Below are positions 23,970 to 32,071 of a stretch of 64,000 nt of DNA, one piece after another (the first letter of the stretch is position 1; the number at the start of each line of letters is the position of its first letter). The notes under the pieces are model-generated. The model ran no database searches. It saw only the letters and a list, made by a program, of their open reading frames with translations, and was not told the DNA's origin. Source of the DNA: Nocardioides aquaticus (GTDB lineage Bacteria > Actinomycetota > Actinomycetes > Propionibacteriales > Nocardioidaceae); the NCBI RefSeq assembly GCF_018459925.1, contig NZ_CP075371.1, positions 2,666,001 to 2,730,000 of the forward strand. Direction: 5' to 3'. A program made the position numbers and the translations under genes.

Positions 23970-24518
23970 CAGTGCGGCCGCCCGCCGTCAGCGTGACCCG
24001 CCCGATCAGCATCCTGAGAAGCCCAAGCGTCACATCCCGCTCATCGGCGGTGACTGCCCAGCGAGCGAACGGACGGCCTCCCGCGACCCGATCCCGCACT
24101 GGATTGGCAGCTTCGACGAGCAACCAGCCGAGCTGCTCACGATGATGGGACCCCAGGGCGAACGCGCCGAAGTCGCCGTCTCGCGCACATAAAACCTCGC
24201 CGACGACCCGCAGAGACCGCTGAGCACACTGCGGCGCAGAAACGATCCCGCAACACTGCCCTTCGCTCGCCCCTTCGCGAGGGCGCCAGATAGGGAAGTC
24301 GAGTGATCACCCGAAGCACATGGCCCCCTCTACGCCGACGAAGATGACGTCGGTCTGTCAAGAGTGTCACGACGGATGAAAACTGCGGAGAAATTGCCCC
24401 GCGCCCATCCCGATCGCACGGCACGGTCCTCAGGAAAACGTCGTCCCGCAAGACGAACCCGTTGCGGTGACGCGCCCGTCGCCGGCGAGCTGAACGTACG
24501 AGGGTCGGCGTCCGTTGT
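23970..24518. other. Gene-poor stretch, nothing recognised
   Basis: 549 bp between convergent genes. Open frames here lack ribosome sites, recognisable domains and the third-position GC pattern of the neighbours. It may be eroded coding sequence. Confidence 0.4.
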
Positions 24519-25112
24519 TCAATCAGACGGCCAGATCGGCTGCGCCCTCGTCGCTGCGGCGTGGATCGAGTTAGCGTCTATCTGGCTTGTGGTCGGCCCG
24601 ATGCCGAGCTGAGGCCATTGGCAGACGACCTTCAATGCGCCAGCGGGCGGCAGCGGCCACAGCCAGTAGTTGCGATCGACGGCGGAGGGGCCCCCACCTC
24701 CGCCGCCTCCCGAAAGCACTGGATGTGCGGGAGTGTCCTGCGGGTCGATGGAACCCGGCCAGGCATCGACACTTGTCGCGCGTCGCCCGTCTGCGAACTC
24801 GAATCCCCACTTCAGGCGGTTCCGTCGCCAGTCGTCGTCCTGGTCGTGTCGATACGGCCCGTCGAACACCTCGTCGTTGAGGTCGAACCGCCTCATGCGC
24901 GCTCGAGTGCGCACGAGCAACGTCATGGCCACGCCGGTGGGGAAGGCTCGCAGTCCGGTGAGCATCATGACGGCCTGATCGGAACGACCGATGATGAGTT
25001 CAACCGGCACTACTCCCGGAAGCTGGTCGTCCGGCGGGTTCAACCACACCGGTTGTGGGGCCTCCTCCGGCTCGATGGGAGCGTCGGGCGGGTCCGGGAA
25101 GAAGTCGCTCAT
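24519..25112 (-). CDS. Hypothetical protein (197 aa)
   Basis: Starts MSDFFPDPPDAPIEPEEAPQ. The N-terminal 25 residues are acidic and Pro-rich; the core has LPGVVPVELIIGRSDQAVMM, then FPTGVAMTLLVRTRARMRRF, a long DDDWRRNRLKWGFEFADGRR stretch, a run of seven or more Gly, and NYWLWPLPPAGALKVVCQWP near the end. It looks like a soluble beta-rich protein; I do not recognise the family beyond unassigned actinobacterial proteins. CAGGAT stands 6 nt before ATG 25112, a near match to the leaderless promoter form. Confidence 0.7.
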   Translation of the reverse strand: MSDFFPDPPDAPIEPEEAPQPVWLNPPDDQLPGVVPVELIIGRSDQAVMMLTGLRAFPTGVAMTLLVRTRARMRRFDLNDEVFDGPYRHDQDDDWRRNRLKWGFEFADGRRATSVDAWPGSIDPQDTPAHPVLSGGGGGGGPSAVDRNYWLWPLPPAGALKVVCQWPQLGIGPTTSQIDANSIHAAATRAQPIWPSD

Positions 25113-25280
25113 CGCACCATCCTGACGCTTGGAGTGACGCGGCCAGGCGGATACGGCAGGCGCGGACCGAGCTGTCACCGATCGCCGTCGCACCCAACGG
25201 TCCAATCCACTGACCGCAAGCGGATCCCTTGCGGGACGGCCGGCGCATGTGTGCGTGACGGGGCGCTGCACGCCGCAGGT

Positions 25281-25310
25281 GGTTCGCCCTACGGGGCGTC
25301 ACCACATGCG
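25281..25310. repeat. 30-bp direct repeat, copy 1
   Basis: Identical to 25604-25633. Contains CGCCC-TACG-GGGCG, a 5-bp stem with a TACG loop (UNCG type in RNA). The two copies bracket the small gene 25358-25570. Confidence 0.8.
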
Positions 25311-25345
25311 CATGTCACCTATCCGTGCACTAGACCCCGCCCTCA

Positions 25346-25351
25346 TAGGGT
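25346..25351 (+). promoter_or_regulatory. -10 element, leaderless promoter of gene 25358
   Basis: TAGGGT, then GCCGCC, then ATG. The surrounding sequence is almost the same as upstream of the paralogue at 29873. Confidence 0.55.
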
Positions 25352-25357
25352 GCCGCC

Positions 25358-25570
25358 ATGTCTCTCGAGCTCGCCCGATCCCTGCTGCTTCTCCTAGGCG
25401 TCGGACTGAACATCGCGGTCACGGTCCTTAACAGGAAAGACCGTGACCGCCGCGAATGCGACCTCAGCCCCGGACACCGGCCCCCGATCCGCTACACCCC
25501 TCTCACCAAGGTTCTGGCGGGTCTGTCCTGGGCGGCTCTCGGTGGCGTGCTGGTGCTGTTCTTCGTCTAA
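25358..25570 (+). CDS. Small two-helix membrane protein, paralogue of 29873-30082
   Basis: 70 residues. Helix 1 is ELARSLLLLLGVGLNIAVTV, a basic/acidic loop LNRKDRDRRE follows, and helix 2 is KVLAGLSWAALGGVLVLFFV, ending at the C-terminus. Its paralogue shares MSL..RSLL..G.GLNI, VLN.KDRDRRE and the C-terminal VVLFLV pattern, plus the promoter. No function is known. The 30-bp repeats lie on both sides, so the gene may have been copied as a unit. Confidence 0.7.
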   Translation: MSLELARSLLLLLGVGLNIAVTVLNRKDRDRRECDLSPGHRPPIRYTPLTKVLAGLSWAALGGVLVLFFV

Positions 25571-25603
25571 GCAGCCGGGTGAGTAATCGGCTTCGCTGCT
25601 GAG

Positions 25604-25633
25604 GGTTCGCCCTACGGGGCGTCACCACATGCG
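25604..25633. repeat. 30-bp direct repeat, copy 2
   Basis: Exact copy of 25281-25310, with the same CGCCCTACGGGGCG hairpin, 34 bp after the stop of gene 25358-25570. Confidence 0.8.
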
Positions 25634-25662
25634 GGCTGACGGACCCCGACTGAGGAACTCGC

Positions 25663-25687
25663 ACTGGCACGCTCCGCGAACTGATCG
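25663..25687 (+). repeat. 25-bp palindromic repeat, copy 1
   Basis: Begins ACTGGCACGCTCCGCGA. It differs at two positions from the identical copies at 29746-29770 and 31024-31048. Confidence 0.7.
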
Positions 25688-25736
25688 TCGTACGGCGCGG
25701 CGATAGACGCGAACACCGGGTGCGCAGTGGCCCTGC

Positions 25737-26573
25737 TTAGCCCCGCGGCGTCGGGACGGACATCGATGACGCCACCGTGGTCGGGTGTTCAGCCGCATCC
25801 GGGTCGTCCGTGCCACGGCGGAGCAGGGCCGGGACCAGGGTGAGGAGCGCTGCGAGCGCGTAGATCAGGCCGAGCATCAGACCCAGGCGGTCCTTGTCGG
25901 CGCCGGTGACCATGGTGAAGAAGAAGGCGCCGCCGAAGGCGTTCAGCGTCGCGTGCCAGACCGCTGCGTGGGTCCATGCACCCCCACGGCGACGCATCAT
26001 CTGAAGCACGATCAGCTGGAAGCCCGCGTTGCCGAGCAGACCGAGCACGACCGGCATGTCACCGGTCATCATCAGGGGCAGGTGCCAGAGGATGCGCAAC
26101 GGTGCGAGTACCGCGAACGCGCCCCACAGTCCGTGCCGACGCAGGAGCATCGGGGCCGCGAATGCCGTCCAGCCCGCCTCCTCCCCGAGCCCGACCAGGA
26201 CCAGCATCGCTAGGAAGGTCACTGGCACCTCTGGCCAGGCACCGAGCTGGTCGGCCGTCGGCAGCGGTGCTCCGAACACGTGGTTCATCGCAACGATGAG
26301 CACGTGCAGAACGATCGGTGCACCGACGGCGACCAAGTAGAGCCACGGTGATGCCACCCATCTCCGGAGCGTTCGCCCCCAGGCGAAGAGTGCTTTGCGG
26401 CCCTGGCAGGAGGTGACGACGAAGGCGGCCATGGCCGGGCCCAGAGGCATGTTCTCTGGGTTGGACCCGATCCCGGCGAAGGCCAGGCCGTAGGCCATCC
26501 AGCCGAACAGACAGGCCAGAACGGCGAACGCGGATATCGGGTGTCTCCGGACAAGCTGGGCAAGCGCGGACAT
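25737..26573 (-). CDS. CPBP-family intramembrane metalloprotease
   Basis: 278-residue polytopic membrane protein of the CPBP (Rce1/CAAX) group. Motif 1 GLGEEAGWTAF has the two catalytic Glu, motif 2 LRILWHLP and motif 3 AVWHATLNAFGG supply the His and Asn. About seven to eight membrane segments. Bacterial members cleave membrane peptides or give immunity to bacteriocins; the substrate is unknown. GGGAGAG lies just before ATG 26573. It is divergent from the two-component genes at 26776. Confidence 0.9.
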   Translation of the reverse strand: MSALAQLVRRHPISAFAVLACLFGWMAYGLAFAGIGSNPENMPLGPAMAAFVVTSCQGRKALFAWGRTLRRWVASPWLYLVAVGAPIVLHVLIVAMNHVFGAPLPTADQLGAWPEVPVTFLAMLVLVGLGEEAGWTAFAAPMLLRRHGLWGAFAVLAPLRILWHLPLMMTGDMPVVLGLLGNAGFQLIVLQMMRRRGGAWTHAAVWHATLNAFGGAFFFTMVTGADKDRLGLMLGLIYALAALLTLVPALLRRGTDDPDAAEHPTTVASSMSVPTPRG

Positions 26574-26743
26574 GGTCTCTCCCTGGGTTGCGACGTCGCC
26601 GGGTGGGGCGTCCAGGACAACGGTGGCCGTGGGCGGTGGTCGGAGGCATCGCCCGCGGGACTCGACCTGCAACGGCACCGGGGACCCGGTCCGCCCGGGC
26701 GATCTCCTCCTCCAGACCGACGAGCAAACGACGACGGCAGCCC

Positions 26744-26749
26744 TAGGGT
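26744..26749 (+). promoter_or_regulatory. -10 element upstream of the histidine kinase
   Basis: TAGGGT 27 nt before ATG 26776; AGGA lies a few bases before the start. Confidence 0.35.
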
Positions 26750-26775
26750 GAAAGATCACGCGAAGTCAGGACAAG

Positions 26776-28025
26776 ATGACCGCCACCTCCGCACCACGCC
26801 AGGACCGTGACCGTCCGGTCCCAGCGCTGTCCCCGCGCCAGACCGGGTTCGACTTGCTGCTGGCCGTTGTGTGTGTCGCGATCACGTTGGCCGTCAACCT
26901 CAGCGGTTCAGAGTCTGTGAGCGCCAACCGCGAACCCGACGCGCTGACGGTCGTCCTGACCGTTCTGGCGGTCGGCAGCGTCGCCCTGCGGCGGAGGTTC
27001 CCGTTGACGACGCTGGCGTTGGCCCTGGCCGGCGTCCTGGGGCTGGTGCTGGTGAAGGGAACCGTCGGGATGGCCACGATCGGGCCGTTCGTCGCGGCGT
27101 ACGCAGCCGTCACCTACGGCAGCGCTCGCAACTCCCGGCGTGCGATAGCGCTCGTGATCTTGGCGCTGGCGCTGGCCGTGCTCTTGAATCCCGTCGACCT
27201 GAGCCCAGAGGGCGCCATCATCAGCGGTGCGGCGTTCGCCGGCGTCATTCTGCTCGCGACGTCGACCCGGGCCCGCCGAGAAGCTGCCGAGGTCGACGTG
27301 CGCGCTGCGGAGCAGCAGGTCACCCTCGAGCGAGAGAGAGCGGACGTCGAGCGGGAGCGGGCTTCCTTCACCGCGACCCAGGAGCGACTCCGGATCACCC
27401 GCGAGCTGCACGATGTCATCGGCCACGCCATGAGCGTGATGGTCGTGCAGGCAGGCGCCGCGGGGCGGCTCCTGGACACCGCCGACCCCGCTCGGGCACG
27501 GATCGCGGTGACCGAGATCGAGAACACCGGGCGCCGGGCGATGGCCGAGATGCGCCACCTCCTCGGTGTCGTGCGCGACGGCGGGACCGAGGGCGACGGC
27601 TCTCCGCGGACGCCGACACCCACCCTGGAGGACCTGCGTCCCCTCGTGGCCCGGGTCGAGCAGGCCGGGCTACCGGCCACCATGGTGATGCACGGTGTGC
27701 CGCTCGAGGTGCCCCCCGGGATCGGCCTGGCCGCCTACCGGATCGTTCAGGAGGCGCTCACCAATTGCCTCAAGCACTCCAACGCCAGCACTCCAACGCC
27801 ACCTGTGCATCCGTCGACGTGACCTGTCGGGTGACCGAGGTCGAGATCCTGGTCACCGACGACGGGACAGGCATGGCCCCCCGCACCATCGAGCCCGGCC
27901 CGGGACACGGCCTGGCCGGGATGCGTGAGCGGGTGGCGGCGTACGGGGGTGACCTCACGATCGACAACCGGCCCGAGGGCGGCTGCCGGGTCCGGGCCAC
28001 CTTCCCGTTAGCCGCGACACCGTGA
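26776..28025 (+). pseudogene. NarL-type sensor histidine kinase, broken by a 14-bp duplication
   Basis: Five or so membrane helices (FDLLLAVVCVAITLAVNLSG onward) sense a signal, then ERERASFTATQERLRITREL and the H-box ELHDVIGHAMSVMVVQAG of the HisKA_3 family, then the N-box EALTNCLKHSNA. Right after the N-box the 14-bp unit GCACTCCAACGCCA occurs twice (27774-27801), shifting the frame; the first frame ends at 27822 without the G-boxes. Removing one unit gives 411 residues continuing VEILVTDDGTGMAPR and GLAGMRERVAAYGGDL to 28025. As written the protein lacks ATP-binding G-boxes and should be inactive. The following regulator gene overlaps the ancestral stop by 4 bases. Confidence 0.88.
27774..27801. 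repeat. 14-bp tandem duplication inside the kinase gene
   Basis: Two exact copies of GCACTCCAACGCCA, head to tail. The 14-nt addition shifts the frame; loss of one copy would restore it. Confidence 0.95.
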
Positions 28026-28669
28026 TCCGCGTGCTGGTCGCCGACGACCAAGCGCTGGTGCGGTCCGGCTTCTCCCTCATCCTCGGCGCCGAACCCGGTA
28101 TCGAGGTGGTCGCAGAAGCGGCGGACGGCGCGCAGGCCCTCGCCGCAGCTCGTCGACACAGCCCGGACGTGGTCCTGATGGACATCCGGATGCCGGGTAT
28201 GGACGGGATCGAAGCCACCCGCCACATCACCTCGAGCCCGGCTACGACCGGCGTCAAGGTGCTTGTGCTCACGACATTCGCGGCTGACGAATACGTCGTC
28301 GCCGCCCTGCGGGCGGGAGCGAGCGGCTTCGTCCTGAAAGACACCGAGCCTGCGGCCCTGGTCCACGCCGTGGAGGTGGTCGCCGCCGGGGACGCCCTTC
28401 TCGCGCCCGAGGTCACCCGGCGCATGCTCGACCGGTTCGCCCAGGCAGGTGAGGCGCGCGAACCGCTCGAGCTGCCGCCCCTGACACAACGCGAGCACGA
28501 GGTGCTCCTCGCGGTCGCCCTCGGCCTGTCCAACCTCGAGATCGCCGATCAGCTGGTGGTCAGCTACTCGACGGTCAAGACGCACGTCAGCCACCTGCTC
28601 TCCAAGCTGGACGCCCGCGACCGCGCCCAGCTCGTCATGCTCGCGCACCGGGCCGGCCTCGGCGGCTGA
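28022..28669 (+). CDS. NarL/LuxR-family response regulator
   Basis: 215 residues. Receiver: IRVLVADDQALVRSGFSLIL, phospho-acceptor Asp54 in VLMDIRMPGMDG, Lys in GFVLKDTEPA. Output: a LuxR-type HTH, LTQREHEVLLAVALGLSNLE with IADQLVVSYSTVKTHVSHLL. GTG 28022 lies inside the stop of the kinase's ancestral frame (GTGA), so the two were one coupled pair. With the kinase broken, the regulator may be unphosphorylated or driven by another donor. The target is unknown; the divergent CPBP protease is a candidate by position. Confidence 0.93.
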   Translation: MIRVLVADDQALVRSGFSLILGAEPGIEVVAEAADGAQALAAARRHSPDVVLMDIRMPGMDGIEATRHITSSPATTGVKVLVLTTFAADEYVVAALRAGASGFVLKDTEPAALVHAVEVVAAGDALLAPEVTRRMLDRFAQAGEAREPLELPPLTQREHEVLLAVALGLSNLEIADQLVVSYSTVKTHVSHLLSKLDARDRAQLVMLAHRAGLGG

Positions 28670-28773
28670 GCAGTTCCGCCTCCAAGCCCGCGCTCGTTGG
28701 CGGCGAGGGGCCCCGCAACCGAGTTCGCGTCCCGGTAAAGGATCCGCTTCCGGGTCACCGCCGCCTGCAGCAC

Positions 28774-29190
28774 CTACGCGCGGTGAGCCGCCTGGTACCG
28801 CTCCTTGACGTCGGCAGCGATTCGACCTCGGTCGGACACGTCGATGCCCTCGGTCTTGGCCCATGCGCGGACTGTCTTGGCTGTCGGAACGCCACTCGGC
28901 GCCTTGGTGACCGTGCGGTGCGGAACGGGCGGCTTGTCCCTTGGACGGGCGGCTGCGAGTACGGGGGCGAGCAGCTTGTTCAACGCTCTGGCGTCTCGGG
29001 CTGAGAGGTCGATCTGGTAAGCCGCCCCGCGGTAAGAGAAGTCCAACGTCTGGGTGGCGCCATCAGCGTCGTCGGCAAGCAAGCGCTCGACTAACACCCG
29101 GGTGACGAAGACACCACCCTGCACGAGGTGATGAACATCCTCGCCAACGACTTGAGACGCCTTCAACCAGGTATGAGGGGAAGCAAGCAT
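28774..29190 (-). CDS. Lsr2-like nucleoid protein
   Basis: Up to 138 residues. The Lsr2 layout is clear: an N-terminal oligomerisation beta unit TQTLDFSYRGAAYQIDLSAR followed by DARALNKLLAPVLAAAR, a basic linker, and the AT-hook-like DNA-binding end VRAWAKTEGIDVSDRGRIAA with DVKERYQAAHRA; the RGR core is present. Lsr2 binds and silences AT-rich, often acquired DNA. The core starts near residue 29 (VTRVLVERL), so the first 28 residues may not be translated; an internal GTG is possible. It lies among small genes and repeats. Confidence 0.85.
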   Translation of the reverse strand: MLASPHTWLKASQVVGEDVHHLVQGGVFVTRVLVERLLADDADGATQTLDFSYRGAAYQIDLSARDARALNKLLAPVLAAARPRDKPPVPHRTVTKAPSGVPTAKTVRAWAKTEGIDVSDRGRIAADVKERYQAAHRA

Positions 29191-29467
29191 GATGGTGTTG
29201 AGCGTGCCAGAACTGGCGTCGTGAGAGCCAATTCCGGCGGGATGCAGGTGGGTGTCTGGCCCTGGAGGTACCTCCGGCCTAAGCGGAGTCCTTGAACGCC
29301 CCGCTCGAAAGTCACCGGTTGCCGTTCCTTTAACGGGACGTACTCCAGCGCCGGTACTCCTGCAATCATTCCGTCATGGTGACTGCGCTCAACCTACGAA
29401 TCCTCAAATTGTTAGGCCTCATCCTTCAGCCCGCTTCCACCGCCCACGTCCGGCCGGCTCGGTCATC

Positions 29468-29707
29468 GTGAGCCGCTCGGACCTTCCTCCTGACCCTTCG
29501 CCCTCAGACCGGTGGTTTCAGCGCAACTTGCGCTCGATTCAACTGGGTCTGGTCCTCCTTGGAGTGGTACTGCTCGCGGTCTCGATCTGGCTACAGACTC
29601 TGGTTTTCGTCCCCCTTACCGTGCTTGCGTGGGCGAACATCTGGATCCTCGGACGGAGCGCCGCTCGTCAACGTCGACAATGGCGCAAGCATGGCTTGGA
29701 GTTGTGA
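29468..29707 (+). CDS. Small two-helix membrane protein
   Basis: 79 residues from GTG 29468. The N-terminus SRSDLPPDPSPSDRWFQRNL is soluble; the two helices are IQLGLVLLGVVLLAVSIWLQ and VFVPLTVLAWANIWIL, followed by a basic tail RSAARQRRQWRKHG, so both ends are probably cytoplasmic. No family is recognised. It resembles its small neighbours in layout but not in sequence. Confidence 0.6.
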   Translation: MSRSDLPPDPSPSDRWFQRNLRSIQLGLVLLGVVLLAVSIWLQTLVFVPLTVLAWANIWILGRSAARQRRQWRKHGLEL

Positions 29708-29745
29708 AGCAACTGCTTCGCGCGCGTACCGCGTGACGATCGGTC

Positions 29746-29770
29746 ACTGGCACGCTCCGCGAGCCGATCG
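29746..29770 (+). repeat. 25-bp palindromic repeat, copy 2
   Basis: Identical to the reverse strand of 31024-31048. The flanks CGATCGG and CCGATCG pair, giving a hairpin. Confidence 0.75.
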
Positions 29771-29860
29771 ATGACCGGAACCACGTTTGCCCATCCGCTA
29801 GGGGTTGCCGGCGGGGCGAGAGCCACAATCGGTGGCCCGGGTGCCTTCGGGCGGCCCTCA

Positions 29861-29866
29861 TATGGT
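29861..29866 (+). promoter_or_regulatory. -10 element, leaderless promoter of gene 29873
   Basis: TATGGT, then GCCGCC, then ATG 29873, closely matching the paralogue's promoter at 25346. Confidence 0.55.
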
Positions 29867-29872
29867 GCCGCC

Positions 29873-30082
29873 ATGTCGTTGCAAGTTGTCCGCTCACTAC
29901 TGATCATCGTGGGCGCCGGACTCAACATCGGTGCGCTGGTCCTCAACGCCAAGGACCGAGACCGCCGAGAGCGGGCCACCCGCGAACGGCCGCAACCCCT
30001 CCAGTACACACGTGAGGCGAGGATTCTTACGGGCTTCTCCCTCGTTGCGCTTCTCGGAGCCGTCGTCCTGTTCCTTGTCTGA
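29873..30082 (+). CDS. Small two-helix membrane protein, paralogue of 25358-25570
   Basis: 69 residues. Helix 1 QVVRSLLIIVGAGLNIGALV, loop LNAKDRDRRERATRE, helix 2 RILTGFSLVALLGAVVLFLV at the very end. The core KDRDRRE loop and both helices match the gene at 25358, and so does the promoter region including CCCTCATA before the start. Function unknown. Confidence 0.7.
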   Translation: MSLQVVRSLLIIVGAGLNIGALVLNAKDRDRRERATRERPQPLQYTREARILTGFSLVALLGAVVLFLV

Positions 30083-30705
30083 CCCGCCCGGGTGAGGATC
30101 CGCGGGCTCTGCCCTCGAACCCATCGGATCCAGCACCCCCAAATGGCGTTCTTGCCTGCCGACAAAGGCGGCGATCCCTGGGCTCGATACGCCGGACAGT
30201 TCGGCCGTGTAGCTCGACCGGGGGGCAGCAGGTTCGTACACCCAGGCCCATCCCGCCTTCTCCCGGCGACCGATGACATGGGCACGCTGGTGTCCGGTGA
30301 CCGATCGGCGAGCCGATCCGCATTCGGTGATGTGCGTTGTCGACTCCAACATCGCCAGGTGTCGTGCTCGTAGAGTCAGACCATGAGCAGCGCCCGATCG
30401 CGAAGATCCAATGCTCGGCGTTCAGGCCGGCGACCATAACGAGACCACGCAGCGGCGCGCGGTGTTCCTGGAAAGTTGCCCAGCCCGGCGGTGACTGCAC
30501 TCAGATCCTAAGAGCGGCTGCAACGCCTCATGGATCGGTTCGCGCACACACCTCACGTCACCTCGTGCGCGAGCGCGAGCGCGCAGAGTTCTGGTAAGCG
30601 TCCCAGCACGCCCAATCCCTGAACGGGTGTGCCGTGAACGGATCGGGCGCTGGCGCGTGGTTGGGAGCCTGCGCGAGCGACCGCCACCAATGCCAATCTC
30701 TGAAC
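30083..30705. other. Gene-poor stretch
   Basis: 623 bp without a convincing gene. Open frames have no start signal or known domain. The segment near 30280-30320 (GGCACGCTGG, CGATCGGCGAGCCGATC) looks like a decayed relative of the 25-bp palindromic repeat. Confidence 0.4.
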
Positions 30706-30960
30706 GTGAACCAGCCAACTAACGGTCGCGACGATCCGGCAGCGTCTCTCACCAGCTCGCTTGGTTTGTGGCTGCATCGGATTGCCCTCGTCGTATTTCC
30801 GATCGGAACGGTGATCTGCTTGCTCGTGCTGGCACTGGGTGACCCCAATGACCCGTCGAGATTGGGCTTCACCACGACGCTGAGCGCGCTAGCAACATTC
30901 TTCGCGGTCCGCACTGAACTCCGCCATCGCAAAGTGGATCGGCAGTCCCACCTGCCCTAG
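30706..30960 (+). CDS. Small membrane protein
   Basis: 84 residues from GTG 30706, which follows CAATCT by 6 nt, a near-match to the leaderless promoter form. The N-terminus is soluble, then LWLHRIALVVFPIGTVICLL is one helix and TTLSALATFFAV a second, shorter one; the tail RTELRHRKVDRQSHLP is basic. No family is recognised. Confidence 0.55.
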   Translation: MNQPTNGRDDPAASLTSSLGLWLHRIALVVFPIGTVICLLVLALGDPNDPSRLGFTTTLSALATFFAVRTELRHRKVDRQSHLP

Positions 30961-31023
30961 TAGAAGAACCCGCCACGGCGACCTACGCACGATGGTCGGA
31001 TCCGTCCTGGTTTTCCCAGCAGC

Positions 31024-31048
31024 CGATCGGCTCGCGGAGCGTGCCAGT
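31024..31048 (-). repeat. 25-bp palindromic repeat, copy 3, with a degenerate fourth copy
   Basis: Reverse complement of 29746-29770, exact. A decayed copy follows at about 31051-31076 (CCGATGGGCACGCGGAGTG). Confidence 0.75.
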
Positions 31049-31121
31049 AGCCGATGGGCACGCGGAGTGTGCCGGTGACAGATTGACCTCAAGAAAGGCC
31101 TCAACTGAAGCAAGTGGTCGA

Positions 31122-31376
31122 TCAACCGAGCCGCTGCCACAAGGCAAAACCGCCGATGGCGAGAAAGCCGAGTCCGACGAGGCGGGTCCGCGCCTTCGAC
31201 GGATTCTGATTGGCGATTTTGGGCCGCAGGATCTTCGGCCGGTGACCATACTTCTCTCGTGCTCGCGCCGAACGCGCTCGGTCGCGCTTGGTGGCTTGGT
31301 CTGCGAACACCAATAAGTACAGACCGATCACCCCGGCTGCGACGACAAAGAACCATACGAAGTCCCGCTCACTCAT
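31122..31376 (-). CDS. Small two-helix membrane protein
   Basis: 84 residues. Helix 1 FVWFFVVAAGVIGLYLLVFA, then a very basic loop with TKRDRARSARAREKYGHRPK, then helix 2 RLVGLGFLAIGGFALW. TACTGT stands 8 nt before ATG 31376, so the leader is short or absent. A GGCCT tandem repeat lies 41 bp upstream of the start. No family is recognised. Confidence 0.6.
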   Translation of the reverse strand: MSERDFVWFFVVAAGVIGLYLLVFADQATKRDRARSARAREKYGHRPKILRPKIANQNPSKARTRLVGLGFLAIGGFALWQRLG

Positions 31377-31384
31377 GACCCGGG

Positions 31385-31390
31385 ACAGTA
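31385..31390 (-). promoter_or_regulatory. -10 element of gene 31122-31376
   Basis: TACTGT on the minus strand, 8 nt before ATG 31376. Confidence 0.35.
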
Positions 31391-31417
31391 CGTGGGACCT
31401 AAGACCGCGCCGGACCA

Positions 31418-31457
31418 GGCCTGGCCCGGCCTGGCCTGGCCTGGCCTGGCCTGGCCT
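31418..31457. repeat. GGCCT pentanucleotide tandem repeat
   Basis: Eight units, all GGCCT except the second (GGCCC), in the region upstream of the small membrane-protein gene at 31122-31376. Confidence 0.9.
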
Positions 31458-31672
31458 GGAACGAAGGACTGCGAGCGGGGCAGCCACCAACTTGTAGTCG
31501 CCGAGGCTGACCGCATCGGGTTCGTCGCAGCCCTTGCCAAGAAGCAGCAGGCGCGGCGACATAGCCGTTGCACTCTTGCCGTCAAGACCACTGGCGCCAG
31601 CAACCTTCCCGCGGCAGGAAGGTCTTCCGGTTGAACGAACATCGGGGTGTCGGTCTCCGTCATCATGGCAAC

Positions 31673-32071
31673 GTGGCTGCTCAGATGACATGCCCTTTCT
31701 GCGAGCTCACGGGGTCAGAGACCGTTGCCGAGATCGGGCCGTGCCTGGCGATCTGGACGAACGAGTCTCCTGCCGGGTCCGTCATGGTGCTGCCCAAGGC
31801 GCACCGGCGGGCCCCGTGGGACCTGACGACGGAGGAATGGTCCGCCACCCAGGAGCTGCTGAAGGTTCTGGTGGGCAGACTTCGCTCCACTCATCAGCCC
31901 GACGGCTGGAACGTCGGTTGGAACGTGGGGCGAGTCGGTGGCCAGTCGGTCGACCACGTGCACTGCCACCTACTACCCCGGTACCGGCACGAACGCTATG
32001 CCGGGAGGGGTTTGCGGTGGTGGTTCAAGCAGCCGGAGAACGAGGTCCCGACGGGTCTCAAGACCGACTGA
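31673..32071 (+). CDS. HIT-family nucleotide-binding protein
   Basis: 132 residues. The HIT signature SVDHVHCHLLPRY carries the His triad whose middle residue forms the nucleotidyl intermediate; MTCPFCELTGSETVAEIGPC opens the fold with a CxxC pair. Family members hydrolyse nucleoside phosphoramidates or dinucleoside polyphosphates. GTG 31673 follows CATCAT by 6 nt (leaderless form with one mismatch); ATG 31685 is the alternative start. The substrate cannot be told. Confidence 0.88.
   Translation: MAAQMTCPFCELTGSETVAEIGPCLAIWTNESPAGSVMVLPKAHRRAPWDLTTEEWSATQELLKVLVGRLRSTHQPDGWNVGWNVGRVGGQSVDHVHCHLLPRYRHERYAGRGLRWWFKQPENEVPTGLKTD

Noticed and set aside
29668..30285. 205-codon minus-strand frame across the small membrane-protein gene
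   Set aside because: No ribosome site or domain; Arg/Ser/Pro-rich antisense reading of genes 29468 and 29873.
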